Shown: piece after piece, positions 1-9,683 of the stretch
How the letters are laid out: every line of letters begins with the position of its first letter
Position numbering within the stretch: the first letter of the stretch is position 1
The notes under the pieces: generated by a model
Databases searched by the model: none
Seen by the model: the letters and a program-made list of their open reading frames with translations, nothing else
What the model was told of the DNA's origin: nothing
Made by a program: the position numbers and the translations under genes
Assembly (NCBI RefSeq): GCF_026967795.1
Contig: NZ_JAPVBH010000001.1
Coordinates: 248,001-312,000 of the forward strand
Source of the DNA: Modestobacter sp. VKM Ac-2986
GTDB lineage: Bacteria; Actinomycetota; Actinomycetes; Mycobacteriales; Geodermatophilaceae
DNA: 64,000 nt
Direction: 5' to 3'

Positions 1-72
1 CACGGCGTCCACTACGCGGCCGACCGCAAGGTGGTCTGGGTGGTCCTGGACAAGCAGCCCCAGCTGTCCTGA
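1..72 (+). CDS. C-terminal end of an unidentified protein
   Basis: Only the last 23 codons are inside the window; the frame is open from the first base and ends with TGA at 70-72. The visible tail is rich in V, W, H and K (it ends VVLDKQPQLS). It is too short to assign to a family. Phosphoglucomutase starts 70 bases further on, in the same direction. Confidence 0.5.
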   Translation, partial: HGVHYAADRKVVWVVLDKQPQLS

Positions 73-142
73 GGGCGGCCCGCCTCGCCGGAGAGGGTGA
101 CCCGGGTCGCGCGGAACGGGTCCGGGGAGCCAAGATCGGACC

Positions 143-1777
143 ATGAGCTCCGACCGCGCCGGACAGACCGCGCAGCCCTCCGACCTGGTCGACGTCCCGC
201 ACCTGGTGACCGCGTACTACGCGGTGCAGCCGGACCCGGCCGACGTCGCCCAGCAGGTCGTCTTCGGCACCTCCGGCCACCGGGGGTCCTCGCTGGACGG
301 CGCCTTCAACGAGGCGCACATCCTGGCCACGACCCAGGCGATCTGCGAGTACCGGTCGCAGCAGGGGTACGACGGCCCGCTGTTCGTCGGCCGCGACACC
401 CACGGGCTGTCCGAGCCGGCCTGGGTCAGCGCCCTGGAGGTGCTCGCCGCCAACGACGTCACCGTCCTGGTCGACGCCGCCGACCGGTACACGCCGACCC
501 CGGCCGTCAGCCACGCGATCCTCACCGCCAACCGCGGCAGGACCACCGGGCTCGCCGACGGCATCGTCGTCACCCCCTCGCACAACCCGCCCCGCGACGG
601 CGGCTTCAAGTACAACCCGCCTTCGGGTGGTCCGGCCGACACCGACGCCACCGGCTGGATCGCCCGCCGGGCCAACGAGCTGCTGGCCGCCGGCCTCGAC
701 GGCGTGAAGCGCATCCCGTTCGCCCGGGCGCGCGCCGCCGCGCAGTCCTACGACTTCCTCGGCACCTACGTCGACGACCTGCCCACCGTGCTCGACATCG
801 ACGCGATCCGCGGCGCCGGCGTGCGCATCGGTGCCGACCCGCTCGGTGGCGCCAGCGTCGACTACTGGGGCGCCATCGCCGAGCGGCACCGGCTCGACCT
901 CACCGTCGTCAACCCGTTGGTCGACCCGACCTGGCGCTTCATGACGCTGGACTGGGACGGCAAGATCCGGATGGACTGCTCCTCGCCGTCCGCCATGGCC
1001 TCGCTCATCAGCGCCAAGGACGACTACCAGATCGCCACCGGCAACGACGCCGACGCCGACCGGCACGGCATCGTCACCCCCGACGGCGGGCTGATGAACC
1101 CCAACCACTTCCTCGCCGTCGCGATCTCCTACCTGTTCGCCCACCGGCCGGAGTGGGGCGCGGGCACCGCCGTCGGCAAGACGCTCGTGTCGAGCTCCCT
1201 CATCGACCGGGTCGTGGCCGACATGGGCCGCACGCTCGTCGAGGTGCCGGTCGGGTTCAAGTGGTTCGTGCCCGGCCTGCTCGACGGCTCGGTCGGCTTC
1301 GGCGGCGAGGAGTCCGCCGGCGCCTCGTTCCTCCGCCGGGACGGCAGCGTGTGGACCACGGACAAGGACGGCATCCTGCTCGCCCTGCTGGCCTCGGAGA
1401 TCCAGGCCGTCACCGGGAGCTCGTCCTCGCAGCTGCACTCGTCACTGACGGAACGCTTCGGTGAGTCGGCCTACGCGCGCATCGACGCGGCGGCCACCCG
1501 CGAGCAGAAGGCGGCGCTCGGCAAGCTCTCCCCCGAGGCCGTCACCGCGACCGAGCTGGCCGGTGAGCCGATCACCGCAAAGCTCACCCGCGCCCCGGGC
1601 AACGACGCCGCGATCGGCGGGCTGAAGGTCACCACCGAGAACGCCTGGTTCGCCGCCCGCCCGTCGGGCACCGAGGACGTCTACAAGGTCTACGCCGAGT
1701 CGTTCAAGGGCCCCGAGCACCTGGCCCAGGTGCAGGTCGAGGCCCGCGAGGTGGTCAGCGCCGCCCTGAAGGGGTGA
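143..1777 (+). CDS. pgm: phosphoglucomutase, alpha-D-glucose phosphate-specific
   Basis: A 544-residue cytoplasmic enzyme interconverting glucose 1-phosphate and glucose 6-phosphate, linking glycogen, trehalose and cell-wall sugar supply to glycolysis. The four family signatures are present in order: the active-site serine loop [11 protein letters not shown] (S146), the metal loop [10 protein letters not shown] near residues 300-307, the sugar-binding loop [10 protein letters not shown] near 388, and the phosphate-binding loop [12 protein letters not shown] near 506. Length matches the long bacterial Pgm type (about 545 aa) rather than PgcA/ManB. The ATG at 143 gives the expected N-terminus for this family. 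A hairpin follows the stop. It stands alone as a transcription unit as far as can be seen. Confidence 0.95.
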   Translation: MSSDRAGQTAQPSDLVDVPHLVTAYYAVQPDPADVAQQVVFGTSGHRGSSLDGAFNEAHILATTQAICEYRSQQGYDGPLFVGRDTHGLSEPAWVSALEVLAANDVTVLVDAADRYTPTPAVSHAILTANRGRTTGLADGIVVTPSHNPPRDGGFKYNPPSGGPADTDATGWIARRANELLAAGLDGVKRIPFARARAAAQSYDFLGTYVDDLPTVLDIDAIRGAGVRIGADPLGGASVDYWGAIAERHRLDLTVVNPLVDPTWRFMTLDWDGKIRMDCSSPSAMASLISAKDDYQIATGNDADADRHGIVTPDGGLMNPNHFLAVAISYLFAHRPEWGAGTAVGKTLVSSSLIDRVVADMGRTLVEVPVGFKWFVPGLLDGSVGFGGEESAGASFLRRDGSVWTTDKDGILLALLASEIQAVTGSSSSQLHSSLTERFGESAYARIDAAATREQKAALGKLSPEAVTATELAGEPITAKLTRAPGNDAAIGGLKVTTENAWFAARPSGTEDVYKVYAESFKGPEHLAQVQVEAREVVSAALKG

Positions 1778-1792
1778 GGCGTGCTGTGCGAC

Positions 1793-1822
1793 ACGGCCGG
1801 GCGTTGACAGACTCCCGGCCGT
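1793..1822 (+). terminator. GC hairpin after pgm
   Basis: Nine-base arms ACGGCCGGG (1793-1801) and CCCGGCCGT (1814-1822) with a 12-base loop, 16 bases after the pgm stop. There is no U-tract, as is common for high-GC actinomycete terminators. Confidence 0.6.
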
Positions 1823-1979
1823 GACCGCATGGGAGCAGGGGCGACCGCAGGACGGGCAGCCTGCTCCGTACGGGCAGTCCCCGTACGGGCAGCCCCCGTT
1901 CGGCCAGCCCGCTCCCCACGGGCAGCCGTACGGACAGGGTCCGTACGGCTCGTCCTGCCGGTCGTCACCGCGTCGCTGA
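1821..1979 (+). pseudogene. short proline/glycine/tyrosine-rich ORF, probable broken gene 5' end
   Basis: From GTG 1821 the frame reads 52 codons with repeated PYGQ-type units (PYGQS, PYGQP, PFGQP, PYGQG), the style of the cytoplasmic N-terminus of many actinobacterial membrane proteins. It then turns into a short Ser/Arg-rich tail and stops at 1977-1979. Shifting frame near 1950 gives a further hydrophobic/polar stretch ending at a TGA at 2024-2026. This suggests a frameshifted or deleted remnant whose membrane part is gone. Its start overlaps the pgm terminator hairpin, so it may not be expressed. It could also be a genuine small protein. Confidence 0.35.
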
Positions 1980-2041
1980 GCGGGCAGCGCGTCGTCCAGC
2001 GGTGGGCCGCCGCGGGGAAGGGCTGAGCGGTCGGCCTCGGG

Positions 2042-2608
2042 TCACCGGGTCAGCAGGCCGCCGGCGACCATCCCGACCAGCATCAGGAGCGGGAGGCCGA
2101 CCAGGAGCGCGACCTGTCGCCCGCCGAACGGGACCATGTCGGCACCGTCGCGCGGGTCGACCACCGGGTCGGCGTCCGGGCTGTGCCGGGCCTGCAGGAC
2201 GAAGCGCAGCGCGCAGCCGCCCAGCACGAGCGCGGCAGTGAGGGCGACCAGCCAGGTGGGCAGGCCGACGGTGGTCGGCTCCCCCGCCCCCAGCGCCCAC
2301 AGGGCGGTGGCGAAGGCGTAGCCGGACAGGCCGCACACGACGGCGAGGCACAGGTCCCGCCAGGACAGCCCCGAGCGCACCTGCGCCCACGGGCCCACCG
2401 GGGTGACCCCCAGCGCGGCGGCGACCTGACCGGCGTACTCCTTCGGCGTCCCGAAGGCCTCCCGCGGGCGTTCACCGGTCTCGGCCACGTGGCTCTCCAC
2501 CTCGGCGAGCACCTCCCCGATCCGGGCGCCGGGCACGTCCAGCAGCCGCAGCCGCAGCAGCAGGTCGTCGCGCCAGGCCTGGTCGGTGCTGTTCAGGACG
2601 CGTCCCAT
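2042..2608 (-). CDS. HAAS-domain-like membrane protein paired with PadR
   Basis: A 188-residue protein. The N-terminal half (about 1-85) is soluble and helical and carries the sequence ARIGEVLAEVESHVAETGERP followed by AFGTPKEYAGQVAA, which resembles the HAAS/DUF1700-type signalling module found next to PadR regulators. The C-terminal half has three or four hydrophobic segments (about 90-115, 120-140, 165-187). It starts 10 bases after the padR stop on the same strand, so the two are very probably co-transcribed. By analogy with padR-HAAS pairs it would be a membrane partner controlled by PadR. The actual function is unknown. Confidence 0.75.
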   Translation of the reverse strand: MGRVLNSTDQAWRDDLLLRLRLLDVPGARIGEVLAEVESHVAETGERPREAFGTPKEYAGQVAAALGVTPVGPWAQVRSGLSWRDLCLAVVCGLSGYAFATALWALGAGEPTTVGLPTWLVALTAALVLGGCALRFVLQARHSPDADPVVDPRDGADMVPFGGRQVALLVGLPLLMLVGMVAGGLLTR

Positions 2609-2618
2609 GACGGGCTCC

Positions 2619-2963
2619 TCAGACGGGGAGGGAGGGGGTGGACAGCAGGCCGGCGGCCCGCTCGGTGAAGACCTGCCACTGCTCCGACCGCTCGCGCAGC
2701 GCCTCGGCGCCGTTCCCGGTCAGCGTGAAGAACTTCCGTCCCGGGCCCCCGTCGCCGGCCTCCCAGGACGAGGAGACCAGCCCCTCGGCCTCCAGCCGGG
2801 TCAGGATCGGGTAGAGGGTGCCGCCCTTGACCGAGCCCAGCCCGGCCTCGCCCAGGCGCGCGGCGATGGCGTAGCCGTAGGTGGGCCCGTCGGCGACGAC
2901 CCGCAGGACGCACAGCGACAGCACGCCCCGCATCCACTCCCCGGGCCACCGCTCGTCCGTCAC
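2619..2963 (-). CDS. PadR family transcriptional regulator
   Basis: A 114-residue winged-helix repressor. The N-terminal motif LCVLRVVADGPTYGYAIAAR and the wing LYPILTRLEAEGLVSSSWE are typical of PadR group s2 proteins, followed by a short helical dimerisation tail. The GTG start at 2963 lies 7 bases after a TACTGT -10 box, so the message is probably leaderless. A 12-base palindrome sits between the -10 and -35 boxes and suggests autoregulation. The HAAS-like gene follows in the same operon. Confidence 0.9.
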   Translation of the reverse strand: MTDERWPGEWMRGVLSLCVLRVVADGPTYGYAIAARLGEAGLGSVKGGTLYPILTRLEAEGLVSSSWEAGDGGPGRKFFTLTGNGAEALRERSEQWQVFTERAAGLLSTPSLPV

Positions 2964-2970
2964 GAGCTAG

Positions 2971-2999
2971 ACAGTACGGCTGACTAGTCAGTCTGACAA
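2971..2999 (-). promoter_or_regulatory. padR promoter with palindromic operator in the spacer
   Basis: On the minus strand, TTGTCA (-35, 2994-2999), a 17-base spacer, and TACTGT (-10, 2971-2976) precede the padR GTG by 7 bases. The spacer contains the perfect palindrome CTGACTAGTCAG (2980-2991). This is a good match to a housekeeping-sigma promoter with a repressor site placed to block it. PadR as the repressor is inference. Confidence 0.65.
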
Positions 3000-3033
3000 G
3001 CTAGTTCTTCCGCGGGTCGTACTGCGGACACGG

Positions 3034-3070
3034 CACCGCCCCACCGGCGTGGCTCGCCGGCGGGGCGGTG
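3034..3070 (-). terminator. hairpin after the secreted hydrolase gene
   Basis: Arms CACCGCCCC (3034-3042) and GGGGCGGTG (3062-3070), with an inner GCC/GGC stem, lie just beyond the stop of the minus-strand hydrolase. Confidence 0.6.
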
Positions 3071-3093
3071 GCAGGACAGCGGTGGAGCGGCGT

Positions 3094-4683
3094 CTACTCG
3101 CCGGCCACGTCCTCGGCCTCGGCGAAGAGCCGCCGGGCGTCGGAGGACGTCAGGAAACCGGCCTCCTCGAGGTCGTGGACGCTGTCCCAGACCTGCGACA
3201 CGTAGTCCTCCGGCGTCGGGTACAGCGCGTCGAGCCTGGCCTGGTCGAAGGGCACCTCGTAGCCGGCGATGTAGCAGAACGAGGCGCCGGTCGCGGTGCC
3301 GAACCAGGTGCTCCGGGGGACGTCGAGGTACGGGGAGCGCAGGCCGCCCTGCACGTTGCCGAACTCGTCGAGCACCGGCTCGCCGTTGCGCACGACGATC
3401 GGGTCCGCCCTCGGCGGGGCCACGTCGTCCCGGACCCAGCGGTCGAGGTTGCGCAGCGCCGCGTCGAAGAAGATCGAGCTGGGGAAGCGGCTGCGCGGGC
3501 CCTGGTCACAGGCCACCGGCGGCACCGTCCGGCCGGCCGCGACGATGTCCTCCGACGAGGCGGAGAAGTACAGCTCGTCCGGGGTGGCGTGACCGGCACC
3601 GGCCATCTCGTAGTGCCGGAAGCGGTCCGGGGCGGTGTCGCTGTCGGGACGGCGCGAGCCGATGCCGCGCAGGTAGTCCGACTGCGACATCAGCTGGACC
3701 ACCGGGACCCCGATCCCGTACAGGTCCCGGCGCGGGTCGTCGGCCGGCGGGGCGGCCTCGCACTGGTTCATCGGGTAGGCACCGGCGAAGCCGCCGCCGG
3801 CCACGCCGAGGAGGTAGCCGTCGTAGGTGGGCACGCCCTGCTCCGCCACGACGAGCGGGTGCACCGCCTTCATGTAGTTGACCAGGTACCCACCGGTCTG
3901 CGAGTAGCCGAAGCCGTACGCGTGCTCCACCCGGGTCTCGGCTCCCCCGTAGGTGAGCGGGTTGGTCGGGTCGTCCTCCCGCAGCCAGTTGCCGACCTGC
4001 GTGTAGACGTCCCAGATGAGGCCGTTCTCGGTGGCCTGGGTGGTGTCCGCGGGGAGCGGCGTCTCCGGCGTGGCGGGATCGGCGTCCGCGTCCACGGTCG
4101 TGCAGTTGGCCGGGTCGGTCACCGGGAGCGGGTTGGCGAAGGACAGCTGCCCGTACCGCTCGGCGTCGAAGGTCTGCAGCGCATCGACCGCCACGGGCTT
4201 GGCGGTGATCCCGACCCAGGCGTCCCCGTTCTCGACCAGCTGGCGATGGGTCACCGCCCAGCCGATGTTCAGGTCGAAGAGGTTGGAGGGGTTGAGCATC
4301 TCCACCACGACGTTGCCGCTGAAGTGGGCGCCCTCGGCGGGGCGTCGCACGAGCACGCGGGTCGTGTAGGGCGCATCCGCGGTGCGCACGACCGCCGGTG
4401 CGTCGGCCGGCCAGCTGTACACGTTGGACGTGCCGCTGGCCAGGAACTCCTCCTCGACGTAACCGGACGCAGCCAGGTCCTCGGGGACCTCCGTCCGGTC
4501 CGCCGCGCCGAAGGGGTACGACTCCGCCGTCACGGGCAGCGGCCCGGTGACGGCGGCTGCTGCGCCGAACTCCCCCGGCGGGGCCGGTTCGGCGTCGGTG
4601 GCCGCCGCGACCGGCGCGAGTGCTCCGGTCAGGCCCGCGGCCAGGGCCATCGTGAACAACGTCTTCGGTAGAGCAGCCTTCAT
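3094..4683 (-). CDS. secreted alpha/beta hydrolase domain protein
   Basis: A 529-residue exported protein. The start chosen is the ATG at 4683 because GAGGAAGAGG stands just before it and it opens a classic Sec signal peptide (MKAALPK, hydrophobic core, cleavage near AAATDA). An earlier in-frame start at 4716 would add 11 residues. The nucleophile elbow GYSQTGG lies near residue 260, and a late GAGHAT-type segment could supply the histidine. The overall plan (long N-terminal beta region, Y/F/W-rich, LVNYMKAVHPLV) fits the large alpha/beta hydrolase domain family (PF20091 type) of actinobacterial secreted esterase-like proteins. The substrate is unknown. It is downstream of, but separated by a strong terminator from, the glycerol operon. 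Confidence 0.8.
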   Translation of the reverse strand: MKAALPKTLFTMALAAGLTGALAPVAAATDAEPAPPGEFGAAAAVTGPLPVTAESYPFGAADRTEVPEDLAASGYVEEEFLASGTSNVYSWPADAPAVVRTADAPYTTRVLVRRPAEGAHFSGNVVVEMLNPSNLFDLNIGWAVTHRQLVENGDAWVGITAKPVAVDALQTFDAERYGQLSFANPLPVTDPANCTTVDADADPATPETPLPADTTQATENGLIWDVYTQVGNWLREDDPTNPLTYGGAETRVEHAYGFGYSQTGGYLVNYMKAVHPLVVAEQGVPTYDGYLLGVAGGGFAGAYPMNQCEAAPPADDPRRDLYGIGVPVVQLMSQSDYLRGIGSRRPDSDTAPDRFRHYEMAGAGHATPDELYFSASSEDIVAAGRTVPPVACDQGPRSRFPSSIFFDAALRNLDRWVRDDVAPPRADPIVVRNGEPVLDEFGNVQGGLRSPYLDVPRSTWFGTATGASFCYIAGYEVPFDQARLDALYPTPEDYVSQVWDSVHDLEEAGFLTSSDARRLFAEAEDVAGE

Positions 4684-4763
4684 GTTCGATCCTCTTCCTC
4701 GAGGGCTCGAGTGCAACGAGGCCCACGCGGGACGCGGGCCGGTCGGGGGAGGTCTGCCCCCGG

Positions 4764-4798
4764 GTGTGCCCCGTCGTGCTGTGCACGACGGGGCACAC
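4764..4798 (-). terminator. strong hairpin terminator of the glycerol operon
   Basis: Sixteen-base perfect arms, GTGTGCCCCGTCGTGC (4764-4779) and its complement (4783-4798), with a three-base loop TGT. It sits 33 bases beyond the stop of glpK1 and before the hydrolase signal region. Confidence 0.8.
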
Positions 4799-4830
4799 GG
4801 TCGTGTCCGGGACGACGGGCGCCCCGGCGT

Positions 4831-6348
<1,518 letters not shown>

Positions 6349-6370
6349 GTCGGTGTCCTCCTGGTCGGAG

Positions 6371-6396
6371 AGGGCGAAAGTGGCCACTTTCGCCCT
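6371..6396. repeat. 26-base perfect zero-loop palindrome between glpF and glpK
   Basis: AGGGCGAAAGTGG (6371-6383) is followed directly by its exact reverse complement (6384-6396). Having no loop it is a poor terminator but a good dimeric-protein site or genome-wide intergenic repeat. It lies 22 bases upstream of the glpK start and 20 bases after the glpF stop. Confidence 0.7.
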
Positions 6397-6416
6397 GTGG
6401 GGGCGGGTGGGGGAGG

Positions 6417-7154
6417 TCAGAGGGAGACGTGGGAGAAGGCGCCGGCGAGCGCGCCACCGATGAGCGGGCCGACGATCGGCACCCAGGCGTAGCCCCAGTT
6501 GCTGCCGCCCTTGCCCTTGATGGGCAGCAGGGCGTGGGCGATGCGCGGGCCGAGGTCGCGGGCCGGGTTGATGGCGTAGCCGGTGGGCCCACCGAGCGAG
6601 GCGCCGATGCCGACGACGAGCAGGGCCACGGCCAGCGGGCCGAGCGCGACCGGGGTGTCGCCGAAGCGCAGGATGATGTAGATCAGCACGAAGGTGCCGA
6701 TGATCTCGGTGACCAGGTTGTCCACGGGGCTCTTGATCGCCGGGCCCGTGGAGAAGGTGCCGAGGATGGTGCCCTGGTCGGGCTCGGCGTCGTAGTGCTT
6801 GCGGTAGGCGGCCCAGGCGAGGATCGCGCCCAGGATCGCGCCGACCAGCTCGCCGGCGAAGTAGACCAGGGTGGCCGTGAACGTCACCGGCACACCCGGC
6901 GCGTACTCGTCGGCCCCGCTGGCCCACAGACCCACGGTCACCGCCGGGTTCAGGTGGGCTCCCGAGGTGGCCGCGGCGTAGACGCCGGCGAAGACGGCGA
7001 GCCCCCAGCCGAAGATGATGACGATGTAACCGCCACCGAGGCCGCCGGACTTGGCCAGCAGGACGTTGGCGACCACGCCGACGCCGAGCAGGATCAGGAT
7101 GGCGGTTCCGGTGACTTCACTGGCGAAGACGGTCAGCAGACCGACGCTGTCCAC
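6417..7154 (-). CDS. glpF: glycerol uptake facilitator (aquaglyceroporin)
   Basis: A 245-residue MIP-family channel with six membrane spans and the two pore half-helices HLNPAVTVG (near residue 68) and [10 protein letters not shown] (near 195). The arginine after the second NPA and the GlpF-like spacing support a glycerol facilitator rather than a strict water channel. The GTG at 7154 is chosen because GAGGAG lies 9 bases before it; upstream codons to 7208 are not typical of the family. It lies between the two glycerol kinase genes, so imported glycerol can be trapped as glycerol 3-phosphate. Confidence 0.93.
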   Translation of the reverse strand: MDSVGLLTVFASEVTGTAILILLGVGVVANVLLAKSGGLGGGYIVIIFGWGLAVFAGVYAAATSGAHLNPAVTVGLWASGADEYAPGVPVTFTATLVYFAGELVGAILGAILAWAAYRKHYDAEPDQGTILGTFSTGPAIKSPVDNLVTEIIGTFVLIYIILRFGDTPVALGPLAVALLVVGIGASLGGPTGYAINPARDLGPRIAHALLPIKGKGGSNWGYAWVPIVGPLIGGALAGAFSHVSL

Positions 7155-7216
7155 GTGTAGGCGCTCCTCACAACGGGCCCGCTCCGATGCGGGCCGTGGA
7201 TGTCCCACCCGGCGTG

Positions 7217-7230
7217 GTGATCACCGTCAC
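7217..7230. promoter_or_regulatory. GTGA-N6-TCAC Crp-like box upstream of glpF
   Basis: GTGATCACCGTCAC lies 62 bases upstream of the glpF start in the 149-base gap after glpK2. The half-sites match the Crp/GlxR pattern TGTGA-N6-TCACA except for the outermost bases. The surrounding 16-mer GGTGATCACCGTCACC recurs exactly before tctC. Confidence 0.5.
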
Positions 7231-7303
7231 CGGGTGTGGTGCGGACCGTATGAGGGCCGGTGTGACCCGGACAACACGAGCGGTGCGACATGGTCGTACC
7301 AGG

Positions 7304-8806
7304 TCAGGGAGCACCCCACGCGATGCTGAGCTGGACCGCCCGCTCCCACGTCGGGTACTCGGCGGTGAGGGCGCGTGCCCGCTCCGGGGACGGCGACCAC
7401 TGGGCCGCCCGGTGCCAGTTGCGCCGCAGCGCCTCCACGTCCGACCACAGCCCGACGGCGAGCCCCGCGGCGTAGGCCGCACCCAGGGAGACCGTCTCCC
7501 CCACCATCGGCCGCACCACCGGGGTGTCCAGGGCGTCGGCGACGAACTGCATGAGCAGGTTGTTGGTGGTCATCCCGCCGTCCACCCGCAGCGCCGGCAG
7601 CGACAGGCCGGAGTCGGCCGCCATCGCCCGGACGACGTCGCGGGTCTGCCAGCCGGTCGCCTCCAGCGCGGCGCGGGCCAGGTGCCCCTTGGTGACGTAG
7701 GAGGTGAGCCCGGCGACCAGCCCGCGGGCCTCGCCACGCCAGTGCGGGGCGAGCAGCCCGGAGAACGCCGGGACGACGTAGCAGCCGCCGTTGTCGCTGA
7801 CGGTGCGCGCCAGCGTCTCGACCTCCGCGGCCGAGGAGATGAGCCCGAGCCCGTCGCGCAGCCACTGCACCAGGGCGCCGGCCACGGCCACCGAGCCCTC
7901 CAGCGCGTAGTGCACCGGCTCCCCCGTCAGCTGGTAGGCCACCGTGCTGATCGACCCCGAGCGGGTGTGCACCAGCTCGGTTCCGGTGTTCTGCAGCAGG
8001 AAGCTGCCCGTGCCGTAGGTGCACTTGGCCTCGCCGGGGGCGAAGCAGGTCTGGCCGAACAGGGCCGCCTGCTGGTCGCCGAGTGCCCCGGTGATGGGCA
8101 GCGCCGGCGACAGCGCCGTCGCCGTCCCCAGGACGCCGACCGAGGGGCGGATCTCGGGCAGCATCGCGGCCGGGACGTCGAAGAAGGCGAGCAGGTCGGG
8201 GTCCCAGCGGCAGCTGCGCACGTCCATCAACAGCGTGCGGCTGGCGTTGGTCACGTCGGTGACGTGCACGCCGCCGTCCGGGCCGCCGGTGAGGTTCCAG
8301 ATCAGCCAGGTCTCCATCGTGCCGAACAGCAGCTGCCCGGCCTCCGCCCGCTCCCGGGCGCGCGGGACGTGGTCGAGGATCCAGCGCAGCCGCGGCCCGG
8401 AGAAGTAGCCGGCGATGGCCATGCCGCTGCGCTCGGCCACCAGCGCGGCACCCGGCCGCGCGGCCAGCTCGGTGACCAGCTCGTCGGTGCGGGTGTCCTG
8501 CCAGACCAGCGCCCGGGTCACCGGCCGGCCGGTGTCCCGGTCCCACACCACGGTGGTCTCGCGCTGGTTGGCGATGCCCAGCGCCATCACCTCGCCGGTG
8601 CCCGGGACGTCGGCCAGCACCTGGGCGGCGGTGCGCTGGGTGTTCGCCCAGATCTCCATCGGGTCGTGCTCGACCCAGCCCGGGCGCGGGAAGTACTGGC
8701 GGTGCTCCCGCTGGCGGACCGCGACCATCCGCCCGCCCCGGTCGAAGACCAGCGACCGCGTCGACGTCGTCCCCTGGTCGACGGCGAGCACGTACCGCTC
8801 AGGCAC
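7304..8806 (-). CDS. glpK: glycerol kinase (second copy, co-transcribed with iclR)
   Basis: A 500-residue FGGY kinase with the N-terminal loop [41 protein letters not shown] and the C-terminal GGMTTNNLLMQFVADAL. The GTG start at 8806 overlaps the iclR stop by 8 bases (translational coupling); a GTG 9 bases earlier is also possible. It is similar in plan to the kinase at 4831-6348 but clearly diverged, for example EELGALGGG in copy 1 against TELAARPGA here. It may be a second glycerol kinase or a kinase for a related polyol; the conserved glycerol-kinase signatures favour the former. Confidence 0.93.
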   Translation of the reverse strand: MPERYVLAVDQGTTSTRSLVFDRGGRMVAVRQREHRQYFPRPGWVEHDPMEIWANTQRTAAQVLADVPGTGEVMALGIANQRETTVVWDRDTGRPVTRALVWQDTRTDELVTELAARPGAALVAERSGMAIAGYFSGPRLRWILDHVPRARERAEAGQLLFGTMETWLIWNLTGGPDGGVHVTDVTNASRTLLMDVRSCRWDPDLLAFFDVPAAMLPEIRPSVGVLGTATALSPALPITGALGDQQAALFGQTCFAPGEAKCTYGTGSFLLQNTGTELVHTRSGSISTVAYQLTGEPVHYALEGSVAVAGALVQWLRDGLGLISSAAEVETLARTVSDNGGCYVVPAFSGLLAPHWRGEARGLVAGLTSYVTKGHLARAALEATGWQTRDVVRAMAADSGLSLPALRVDGGMTTNNLLMQFVADALDTPVVRPMVGETVSLGAAYAAGLAVGLWSDVEALRRNWHRAAQWSPSPERARALTAEYPTWERAVQLSIAWGAP

Positions 8807-9545
8807 CGGGGGCACCCAGCTCGCGGGAGACCGCGTGCGCCGCGTCGGTGACCATCGACAGCACGAGCGGGCGCGGGGTGCCGCGGACGTCGAACAGCGC
8901 GCTCTGGGCCCCGGTGATGCCCAGGGCGGCCACCACCAGCCCGCCGGCGCCGCGCACGGGGGCGGCGATGCCGCCGACCCCGGGCTGGTGCTCGACGCGG
9001 TCGGCGGCCCAGCCCCGGGCCCGCACCTCGGCGAGCTCCGTGGCGACCGCGGACGAGCGGGCCCCCGATCGGGACCCGGTGTGCGGGTGGCTGTGCGCGC
9101 GCAGGACCTTGCCCAGCGCGCAGCCGGACGGGAGCGCGGTGCCGACCTCCAGCAGCTGGGCGGAGTCGTCGGGCCGGAAGACGTGGTGGACGACGACGAC
9201 CTCGTCGCCGGCCAGCGCGGCCAGCCGGACGGCGTGCCCGCTGCGGGCGGCCAGGGCGTCGGCCCAGTTCGACGCCCGGGCGCGCAGCTCGTTGGTGTCG
9301 AGGGTGGACCCCAGGCGCAGCAGCGCCACCCCCAGGGCGTAGCGGCCGGTCGCCGGGTCCTGCTCGACGAAGCCCACCTGCAGCAGGGTGCGCAGCAGGC
9401 TGTGTGCGGTGGTCTTGGCCAGCCCCACGGCCTCGGCGATGTCGGTGACCCCGAGCGTGCCGCCGGAGCCGGCGACGACCTGCAGGATCGCCGCCGCCCG
9501 CTCGATGGACTGCACGCTGCCGGGCACGGCGCGACCGTAGGCCAT
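8799..9545 (-). CDS. IclR family transcriptional regulator of glycerol genes
   Basis: A 248-residue regulator. The N-terminal winged helix (SVQSIERAAAILQVV, GVTDIAEAVGLAKTTAHSLL, residues about 8-60) and the C-terminal effector domain with GSTLDTNELRARA and GCALGKVLRA are IclR-type. The start is set at ATG 9545; the frame stays open further upstream without family-like residues. It is divergent from glpD (138-base gap) and overlaps glpK2, so control of both directions in response to a glycerol metabolite is the natural inference. Confidence 0.9.
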   Translation of the reverse strand: MAYGRAVPGSVQSIERAAAILQVVAGSGGTLGVTDIAEAVGLAKTTAHSLLRTLLQVGFVEQDPATGRYALGVALLRLGSTLDTNELRARASNWADALAARSGHAVRLAALAGDEVVVVHHVFRPDDSAQLLEVGTALPSGCALGKVLRAHSHPHTGSRSGARSSAVATELAEVRARGWAADRVEHQPGVGGIAAPVRGAGGLVVAALGITGAQSALFDVRGTPRPLVLSMVTDAAHAVSRELGAPGA

Positions 9546-9683
9546 GACGCACCGCGGCGGAGCGCCACGAGCTGTGCGACATCGTCGGACGGCGACCCTC
9601 GGCGTGGACGCCGGTCCCGACCTACCGTGGGATGCCAGAGGCCACATCGAGGTGTCCCGGGTCCGGCACGAGGAGCATCACAC

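Noticed and set aside
3049-4671. 540-codon plus-strand frame opposite the secreted hydrolase
   Set aside because: Antisense shadow; the minus frame has a signal peptide and nucleophile elbow.
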